Positions 42,632 through 48,128 of a stretch of DNA of 48,128 nucleotides are shown here, piece by piece. Source of the DNA: JBBDWZ01 sp050732575. Lineage in GTDB: Bacteria > Gemmatimonadota > Gemmatimonadetes > Longimicrobiales > RSA9. The stretch is taken from contig JBOHRF010000009.1 of assembly GCA_050732575.1 (NCBI GenBank), forward strand, positions 1 to 48,128. Direction: 5' to 3'. The translations under genes were made by a program, and so were the position numbers. The notes under the pieces are model-generated. The model saw only the letters and a program-made list of their open reading frames with translations, was not told the origin of the DNA and did no database searches. Every line of letters starts with the position of its first letter. The first letter of the stretch is position 1.

Positions 42632-43321
42632 CTACCGTGCGGCGGGCGCGGCTTCCTCCTCGTTTACTACCCAACCGTCCAGCAGGTTGATGGTGCGGTG
42701 GCCGTAGGACGCATTCACTTCGGAGTGTGTTACCTGAATAATGGTAGTGCCCTGCTCGTTCAACTTCTTGAACAGCTCCATGATCTCACGACCCTGTGCG
42801 GAGTGCAGGTTGCCGGTGGGTTCGTCGGCCAGAATCAATTTGGGATTGGCAATAATCGCGCGTGCCACGGCCACCAACTGTTGCTGACCACCGGACAATT
42901 GGCTGGGAAACAGATCCTTCTTGCCCACAATATTGAATCGATCCAGGACGTCTGCTACGACGGCTTCCCGTTCTTTGCGAGAGATATTTCGATAGGAAAG
43001 CGGGATTTCCAGATTCTCGTAGACAGTCAGGTTATCCAGCAGGTGATACTGCTGGAAAACGAAGCCAATGTGCTTCTTGTTGAGTTCCGCGCGCTGTTTC
43101 ACGTTCAGCTTGTGCACCGGTTGATCAAGAAACCAGAACTCACCGGTCCAGGAGCCATCCAACATCCCGACGATACCGAGCAGCGTGGATTTGCCTGCGC
43201 CGGACGGACCCATGATGGTCACGAACTCACCATCGGCCACGTCCAGATTGATGCGACGCAGCACGTAAATCTTGCCCGCTTTTGAGTCGTAGGCCTTTTC
43301 CAAATTACGCAAGTTCAGCAT
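42632..43321 (-). CDS. ABC transporter ATPase of the LolD/MacB type, unusual D-loop
   Basis: 229 residues: Walker A GPSGAGKST, Q-loop FVFQQYHLLD, signature LSGGQQQ, Walker B LILADEP, H-loop QVTHSE. Two changes stand out: the D-loop reads GNLHSAQG instead of GNLDS, and the residue after LSGGQQQ is Leu rather than Arg. The Walker motifs are intact, so ATP binding is likely. No permease gene is adjacent; the partner must lie elsewhere. The ATG at 43321 starts MLNLRNLEKAYDSKAGKIYV. Members of this group serve lipoprotein release or macrolide and peptide export. Confidence 0.92.
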   Translation of the reverse strand: MLNLRNLEKAYDSKAGKIYVLRRINLDVADGEFVTIMGPSGAGKSTLLGIVGMLDGSWTGEFWFLDQPVHKLNVKQRAELNKKHIGFVFQQYHLLDNLTVYENLEIPLSYRNISRKEREAVVADVLDRFNIVGKKDLFPSQLSGGQQQLVAVARAIIANPKLILADEPTGNLHSAQGREIMELFKKLNEQGTTIIQVTHSEVNASYGHRTINLLDGWVVNEEEAAPAAR

Positions 43322-43562
43322 GTGCTTGGGTCCTTCAAGTTGAGTGCGAATGGCGGGACGCGAAGTCCTCACCCCCATACGCTAAACGTCTGTACACGGT
43401 TCCGGCAGGAAAGCAACATACCAAAACTTGGCGGAGCGCGAAAATGCCAGGCACACCCGGATTTTCAGCGAATTGCCCGGGCGCTGGGACGACCGGGGTT
43501 TGACCGAGAATGGGATATGCTCGTCCCGGCCCCAGGACGAGGCGGCGCGCCGTGAGTACAAA

Positions 43563-45722
43563 ATGGGAAATGGGTTGACGTTGGCTCACCACGGTGGCAG
43601 AGTTGGTGGGCCCAACCTCATCCGGACGCCTGTGACCAGTCAAAATCCCGGTCCAGCTCACGAGCGTGTGGCACTATCTCAGGAACTCAGCGAGTTCCTG
43701 ATCGAGTTCTCCATTGCTCTGCACCGGACATCCATGTATCCACGCGGCCATCCAACATTAGAGCGCAGCGCGACGATTGTAGTGAGCCGGCTGGCTGCAC
43801 TACTGCTCGACCGACCCAGCATCTCGATTGGCGTGGCCCGCAAACAACTGGTTATCGAGGGGGTTGCCACAGACCCGCGCCATCCGGTGCTCCGGAGTTT
43901 GGCTGAAAAACTTCATCGCCATCAACTCGGTGCCATCAGCTTCGAGCGAGGAGCGTCCACGGACGAAATCGTCAACATGATGCGGGTGGTTGCCGTGGAG
44001 CCGGAAAAAGGTGCGTTGCCCCTGGGCCTGGGGGATCCCGAGGCACTGACGCAATGGCAATTCGTGCGACTCTTCCCGCTCACATACGAGCAACTCCAAC
44101 TGATCAAAAAGGAAGGTGAGGGCGACGACGATGAGTCGGGCGACGAGCGCGAGATTGCCACCCGTACGGCCCGACTGTGGATTGGGTTGGCGCGAGCGGC
44201 ACTGGCCGCGGATGATCCGGACCTGGCACCGGAGAAAACCGAGCCCGCCGTGGTGGCCAATGCCATCAATCAACACCCGGCAGCCAAGGCATATGATCAG
44301 GTAATCGTCGGCTATCTCCTGCAATTGGCGCAGGAGCTCAAGCAGGATGGCGGCGTGGCTTCGGGTGCAGTGCGCAAGCGGCTGTCCCGGCTGATTGGCG
44401 AACTGGACGATCCCACGCTGCAACGACTGATCGAAATGGGCGGCGATCTCATGCAGCGCCGCAAATTTGTGCTGGACGCAACCGAAGCATTGGCGGCGGA
44501 TGCGGTGGTCGAGATCGTGCAAGCCGCGGCGGCCTCCAACAATCAGACCATCTCGAACTCAATGCTGCGCTTGCTGACCAAGCTGTCAGCATTTGCCGAG
44601 GAAGGTCCTCACCTGGTGCAAATTCAGGCCGACAATGCCCTGCGCGAACAAGTGCAGCACATGGTTGAGACCTGGACACTGGAAGATCCCAATCCCGATG
44701 CCTATACCCGTGCGCTGGTGAGCCTGGCGCGGCGCGGCCTTTCCCTGGCATCCACGGCCAAGACATCCTACCAGCCGGAACCGCTGCGCCTCGTGCAGAT
44801 GGCGCTGGAAGTGGATTCGGTAGGCATCCCGTTGTGGCGAGCCGTAGCGCAAGTGGTCGAGCAAGGCGGCATCACGGCGCTGGTCGACCTGCTGGTAAGA
44901 ACGAGCGCCGAGAGCAATGCGGCCCGTGCGGTTTGGCGGCACCTGACCACGATTGACCAGACGAGTCAGCTGCTGAACCGGGACAACGTCGACTTTTCGG
45001 CTCTCAACTTGATCTTCGACCGCATGGATGCTGCCGCGCTGGCCCCTCTGCTCATGCATGTATTGAAGGAGTCGGAATCTCGCAGCACGCGGCTCGGTGT
45101 ATTCAAGCGCCTGGCTTCCATGGAGCTTCCCGTCGTTGAGCCGCTCGTCGTGCGCGGGCTGGCTGATGAACGTTGGTTTGTGCGTCGCAATATGCTGGCT
45201 CTACTCAACGAAATGGATGCGTACTCGGAAGCCGTGGCCCCGGCGCCCCTTGCCCGTCAGGGTGATCCGCGCATTCGTCGGGAAGCACTGCAGCTCTGGA
45301 TGCGCAGCCCGCACGAGCGTGAGCGCGCCATTTGCGTAGCCCTGGCCGATCTGGATGAGCGGGCCCTGCGCGCTGCGGTTGCTGAGGCGCAGAAAGGCGT
45401 GCCCGAAGCGGCCATCCCACTCATCGCCCGCCGCGCGCTGGAGCACCTGCCCACGGACTTGCGCTCTCAGCTGTTGCGCCTGCTGCGCGGGCAGCGCCAT
45501 CCTCAGGCTTGCGACGCACTGCTGCGCTTTGCATCCGCGGGACGCACTCTGCTGGGCCGATACAAACTCGCTCCTCGATCGACCGAATCACTGATCGCGC
45601 TCAACGTGCTCGCCGAAACCTGGCCCGCCGATGCCCGCGTCGCTGCCTTGCTGGCTCGCGCGCGCAAGGCTGACGATCCGGAAATCCGTGCCGCAGCCAA
45701 CGCGCCCGTGTACGCCGGATGA
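43563..45722 (+). CDS. Large HEAT-like repeat protein with an N-terminal domain shared with its neighbour
   Basis: About 719 residues. Residues ~35-140 form a domain with LIEFSIALHRTSMYPRGHPT and LGAISFERGASTDEIVNMM that matches the pattern of the N-terminus of the following HD-GYP protein (FLTGFAQALATMTLYRDGHP; IQRLEFEPGVEPEDFAAFL). The rest is helical and repeat-like (LPVVEPLVVRGLADERWFVR, RNMLALLNEMDAYSEAVA, DPRIRREALQLWMRSPHERE), recalling HEAT or Armadillo repeats, suited for protein contacts. The start is set at the ATG at 43563; an in-frame ATG at 43428 is less likely. The stop overlaps the HD-GYP start (ATGA), so the two act together in all likelihood. Confidence 0.78.
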   Translation: MGNGLTLAHHGGRVGGPNLIRTPVTSQNPGPAHERVALSQELSEFLIEFSIALHRTSMYPRGHPTLERSATIVVSRLAALLLDRPSISIGVARKQLVIEGVATDPRHPVLRSLAEKLHRHQLGAISFERGASTDEIVNMMRVVAVEPEKGALPLGLGDPEALTQWQFVRLFPLTYEQLQLIKKEGEGDDDESGDEREIATRTARLWIGLARAALAADDPDLAPEKTEPAVVANAINQHPAAKAYDQVIVGYLLQLAQELKQDGGVASGAVRKRLSRLIGELDDPTLQRLIEMGGDLMQRRKFVLDATEALAADAVVEIVQAAAASNNQTISNSMLRLLTKLSAFAEEGPHLVQIQADNALREQVQHMVETWTLEDPNPDAYTRALVSLARRGLSLASTAKTSYQPEPLRLVQMALEVDSVGIPLWRAVAQVVEQGGITALVDLLVRTSAESNAARAVWRHLTTIDQTSQLLNRDNVDFSALNLIFDRMDAAALAPLLMHVLKESESRSTRLGVFKRLASMELPVVEPLVVRGLADERWFVRRNMLALLNEMDAYSEAVAPAPLARQGDPRIRREALQLWMRSPHERERAICVALADLDERALRAAVAEAQKGVPEAAIPLIARRALEHLPTDLRSQLLRLLRGQRHPQACDALLRFASAGRTLLGRYKLAPRSTESLIALNVLAETWPADARVAALLARARKADDPEIRAAANAPVYAG

Positions 45723-46936
45723 CGGAAGCCGTCCTGTTCCTGACCGGCTTCGCGCAAGCGCTGGCCACCATGACGCTCTATCGCGACGGTCACCCGGCGC
45801 GCGAGCGTGCCATTGATTCCGCCTATCAGGCGCTGCTGGAACTGCAGACCCGCACCCCCACTACCGTCTTTACGTTCCTGGGCGAGGAGATCATCTGCGG
45901 CAAACAGCCGCTGCGTGAGCTGAAGGAATGGGATTGGGGAGCACGACTCGCCAATGCCGGTATTCAACGGCTCGAGTTCGAGCCGGGTGTAGAGCCCGAA
46001 GATTTCGCCGCGTTCCTGGAAGATGTGCTCGCCCAGCTAACAGCCACCGCTGCCAGTTCCGCCGAAGCGCGCCCGCAACGAACCACGCGCATCAAGTTTG
46101 GAGCGGTTGGCATCAAGGGCGAGTCGAGTCCGGAGGTGCGCACGGCAACCGTCAGCTTCTCGCTCGGCGTAGAAGCAGAGACCGTACGCTGGCTGCATCA
46201 GGAATTGCAGAATCGTGACAAGCTGCACCTGGCGGAAGCCGAGGCCGTGGTGCGCTCGCTCTCGGTCGCCATGCACGGCGATCGACACATCATGATCCCG
46301 CTGCTCAAGCTTCATGACTACGATCAGTACACTACCACGCACGCCCTGAACGTGGCCGTGCTGGCCATGGCGCTCTCGGAGTTCCTCGGCCTGGGACATA
46401 GCGATGTGCGCGCTTTTGGCGTCTCCGGCTTGCTGCATGACATCGGTAAGACCCGCGTGCCTCACGAGATCCTCATGAAGCCCGGCAAACTCGATGACGT
46501 GGAACGCACGATCATCAATCGCCACACCGTGGATGGCGCCCGCATCATCATTGAAACCGAAGAACATCTCGACCTCGCCGCCGTGGTCGCCTACGAACAC
46601 CACATCATGATCGATGGCGGCGGCTATCCCACCTTCAGATTCCGGCGCGATTGTCACTACGCCAGTCGCGTCGTCCACGTCTGTGACGTCTACGATGCCC
46701 TGCGCACCAACCGGCCCTACCGCCCAGCCTGGCCTGCAGATCGCGTCCTGAACTACATCGAGGAAAAGACCGGCACCGAGTTCGACCCGGAAATTGCACC
46801 CGTGTTCGTCAACATGATGCACAAATGGGAAAACCAGGTGGCTGAACTCAACGCGGAAAGCGAACAGCTCACCATCGGCGCGTCGGCGCCGCCCGAGTCG
46901 CCCGCCACTGATGCCCAGACACCGGAACAGCAGTAA
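45719..46936 (+). CDS. HD-GYP domain phosphohydrolase
   Basis: 405 residues. N-terminal ~120: the domain shared with the upstream protein. Residues ~195-375: HD-GYP with HALNVAVLAMALSEFLGLG, VSGLLHDIGKTRVPHEIL, NRHTVDGARI, VVAYEHHIMIDGGGYP and DVYDALRTNRPYRPAW. All HD ligands and the GYP element are visible, so hydrolysis of c-di-GMP or another cyclic nucleotide is likely for the family. The C-terminus has a short disordered acidic/proline tail. It is coupled to the repeat protein by ATGA (45719-45722). Confidence 0.93.
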   Translation: MTEAVLFLTGFAQALATMTLYRDGHPARERAIDSAYQALLELQTRTPTTVFTFLGEEIICGKQPLRELKEWDWGARLANAGIQRLEFEPGVEPEDFAAFLEDVLAQLTATAASSAEARPQRTTRIKFGAVGIKGESSPEVRTATVSFSLGVEAETVRWLHQELQNRDKLHLAEAEAVVRSLSVAMHGDRHIMIPLLKLHDYDQYTTTHALNVAVLAMALSEFLGLGHSDVRAFGVSGLLHDIGKTRVPHEILMKPGKLDDVERTIINRHTVDGARIIIETEEHLDLAAVVAYEHHIMIDGGGYPTFRFRRDCHYASRVVHVCDVYDALRTNRPYRPAWPADRVLNYIEEKTGTEFDPEIAPVFVNMMHKWENQVAELNAESEQLTIGASAPPESPATDAQTPEQQ

Positions 46937-46984
46937 CGGAAAACAGACGAGCACGAGCTCGTCCGTTTGTTTCGCTGTTCGTTA
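46934..46984. terminator. Bidirectional hairpin between convergent HD-GYP and VOC genes
   Basis: GACGAGC-ACGA-GCTCGTC (46946-46963) is a perfect 7-bp stem, extended after one mismatch by AAAC/GTTT. Outside it, GTAACG occurs inverted, at 46933-46938 and again close to the VOC stop (46982-46984). The element spans exactly from stop codon to stop codon. T-rich sequence on the plus side (GTTTGTTT) supports termination. Confidence 0.7.
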
Positions 46985-47368
46985 CGGCCTCACCTCGCAC
47001 ATCAGGGCCAGCGGATTGTCGTCCGGATCGCGGAAGAACGTCATCCACAACTCGTAATCGGGCATGCGCGCGATCATGTGCGGCTCATCCAGAAATGATA
47101 CGCCCCGCGCACGCAACGCCTGATACGCCGATTGAATGTCCGGCACCCGGAAATACAACACCGAGCCGTTGCGCTCAAACCCGGCTTCCGGTTGACTGAG
47201 CATCAGTCGAATGCCCGCACAGTCGAAGAAGGCCAGGCTGGGCGGCGCCGGAATCGGTAACTGCCGCAGCCCAACGGCGTCGCGGTAAAACGCCACTGCT
47301 CGTGGTACGTCGGTCACCGTGTTGGTGATCTGACCAATGGCTCCCATTTGCAGATCGATGGCTGGCAC
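46982..47368 (-). CDS. VOC-family (glyoxalase-like) protein
   Basis: 128 residues with one paired VOC module: IGQITNTVTDVPRAVAFYRD at the start and VLYFRVPDIQSAYQALRARG, VSFLDEPHMI and MTFFRDPDDNPLALMCEV at the end. VOC proteins are metal-dependent isomerases, dioxygenases or resistance proteins; the substrate is unknown. The GTG at 47368 has GGAGG 4 nt upstream; an ATG at 47347 is the alternative. It is divergent from a MarR gene with a palindrome between them, so it may be the regulated target. Confidence 0.88.
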   Translation of the reverse strand: MPAIDLQMGAIGQITNTVTDVPRAVAFYRDAVGLRQLPIPAPPSLAFFDCAGIRLMLSQPEAGFERNGSVLYFRVPDIQSAYQALRARGVSFLDEPHMIARMPDYELWMTFFRDPDDNPLALMCEVRP

Positions 47369-47390
47369 GCGTCCTCCCCGGGCTTGATTG

Positions 47391-47403
47391 TTAGCTTTGC
47401 TAA
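47391..47403. promoter_or_regulatory. Palindrome between divergent VOC and marR genes, probable MarR operator
   Basis: TTAGC-TTT-GCTAA is a perfect 5-bp inverted repeat with a 3-bp centre, located in the 52-bp gap between the starts of both genes. This size and AT-rich sequence are common for MarR-family operators. Confidence 0.65.
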
Positions 47404-47420
47404 GTAATAAATTGGTGGGC

Positions 47421-48020
47421 ATGAAACAATCCGCAAGAGGCAAAGGGAAACGGGCGGTCTCACCGGCCACGTCGCGGCAGGCTTTCCAGGTGGCCGACCG
47501 GCTGCACTCAGCCGCGATTCATTTGCTGCGTCGACTGCGTCGTGAGGATACGGCCACGGGTTTGCCAGCACCGCAGCTTTCCGCCCTTTCTGTGATCGTG
47601 TTGCGCGGGCCGCTGACCTTGGGAGCGTTGGCGGACGCGGAGCAAGTGCGCCCGCCGACCATGACGCGCGTGGTTGCAGCGCTCGAGCAGGCCGGCCTGA
47701 TCGAACGCCGGACCAGTCCGGATGACGGCCGGGTCGCGTTCATACGAGCTACCACTCGTGGCCGTGATGTGCTGACTGAGGGTCGGTTGCGTCGGGTGGA
47801 GGCGCTGGCGCGCCAGCTGGCGGATCTGCCGGCCCAGGATCGCCACGCGTTGGTCGATGCGCTGGATGTGCTGGAACAACTGGTTGGATCGAGAGCGTCG
47901 GCCTTGCCGTGGCGAGGCGGGCAACGGTCTGACGTTCACGCTCGCATTTTCGCCCTGGTTCCGTCTTTCAAAGGACGTGAACGAGAGCGAAAACGTATCG
48001 CCAATCTTAACGAAATGTGA
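47421..48020 (+). CDS. MarR-family transcriptional regulator
   Basis: 199 residues. The winged-helix core reads LPAPQLSALSVIVLRGPLTL, GALADAEQVRPPTMTRVVAA, LEQAGLIERRTSPDDGRVAF and IRATTRGRDVLTEGRLRRVE. The flanking helices form the dimer interface. After the usual end (LDVLEQLVG) there are about 40 further residues rich in Arg, not conserved in the family as far as I can tell and ending in the repeat-hairpin. The ATG at 47421 is close to the palindrome, fitting autoregulation. The stop (48018-48020) is inside the repeat element at 48017. Confidence 0.9.
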   Translation: MKQSARGKGKRAVSPATSRQAFQVADRLHSAAIHLLRRLRREDTATGLPAPQLSALSVIVLRGPLTLGALADAEQVRPPTMTRVVAALEQAGLIERRTSPDDGRVAFIRATTRGRDVLTEGRLRRVEALARQLADLPAQDRHALVDALDVLEQLVGSRASALPWRGGQRSDVHARIFALVPSFKGRERERKRIANLNEM

Positions 48021-48073
48021 CGGTGAGGGTGACGGTGAAGAACGTATTCCTTCACCGTCACCGTCACCGTCAC
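48017..48073. repeat. Long hairpin made of GTGACG-type hexamers, bidirectional terminator
   Basis: Left arm 48017-48040 and right arm 48050-48073 pair over 24 nt with one mismatch around a 9-nt loop. Both arms are tandem GTGACG/GTGAGG units. It is followed by TTTATTT and thus fits a terminator; it starts at the marR stop and ends 1 bp before the stop of the convergent gene. Confidence 0.85.
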
Positions 48074-48074
48074 T

Positions 48075-48128
48075 TTATTTCACGAACAACATGTCGCGAT
48101 AGCGGGGCAGCGGCCAAAGGTAGTCAGG
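48075..48128 (-). CDS. 3' end of a putative type III glutamine synthetase (partial)
   Basis: The last 17 codons read PDYLWPLPRYRDMLFVK followed by TAA (48077-48075), open to the window edge. LWPLPxYxxMLF is reminiscent of the C-terminus of type III (GlnN) glutamine synthetases. With so few residues this stays tentative; another protein with the same end cannot be excluded. It is convergent with marR. Confidence 0.5.
   Translation of the reverse strand, partial: PDYLWPLPRYRDMLFVK

Overview
The window is GC-rich, densely coded bacterial DNA with short intergenic gaps, many 4-bp start/stop overlaps and frequent GTG or TTG starts. The gene set suggests Gemmatimonadota or a close relative: a PadR regulator coupled to an ADOP-type N-terminal segment, a large DUF2723 membrane protein, ThyX instead of ThyA, archaeal-type phosphoglycerate mutase, a stand-alone Nfu N-terminal domain, tandem M16 peptidases and a putative type III glutamine synthetase end. 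This taxonomy is inference. I found no rRNA, tRNA, CRISPR array, IS element or prophage; it reads as chromosome with one accessory-looking gene (SIR2-macro, 30618-32393).

Layout. 1-16.8 kb: a dapF-like gene with both catalytic cysteines replaced by serine; padR plus a DUF2723 membrane protein; a methionine block on the minus strand (metH, a broken four-helix-bundle gene, and a homocysteine methyltransferase/MTHFR fusion); a PAS-GAF histidine kinase coupled to an M24 aminopeptidase; a lipoprotein and an HExxH protein; an Nfu_N protein; thyX; a DksA-type zinc finger protein. 16.9-30.3 kb: an anchored periplasmic protein, thrC, a small protein and a PAP2 phosphatase (minus); an ECF sigma factor, anti-sigma factor and PDZ protein (plus), then an RDD protein; an FAD oxidoreductase; two small proteins; the SPOR protein, holA and zf-HC2 operon; a small winged-helix-like protein; a second ECF sigma factor.

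30.6-48.1 kb: the SIR2-macro protein converges on an ADP-ribose-pyrophosphatase-type Nudix gene. That Nudix gene is the last gene of a long minus-strand operon: apgM, a TPR protein, a YdcF-like protein, and four M16 peptidase genes alternating intact and degenerate subunits. Then come an aminotransferase, a single-domain response regulator, an orphan ABC ATPase, a repeat protein coupled to an HD-GYP protein with which it shares an N-terminal domain, a VOC protein and MarR gene around a palindrome, and the putative 3' end of a type III glutamine synthetase.

Three points merit most attention. (1) SIR2 and macro domains are fused in one protein whose 3' end overlaps a Nudix ADP-ribose hydrolase gene, a plausible NAD+/ADP-ribose effector. 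(2) A DapF homologue keeps the fold motifs but has Ser in place of both catalytic Cys. (3) Short-period repeats in inverted orientation sit exactly at the stop codons of convergent genes (16281-16428, 48017-48073, weaker at 46934-46984), and a related pair brackets the broken four-helix-bundle gene (5781-6158). In addition, intrinsic terminators lie directly against the start codons of metH and thrC.
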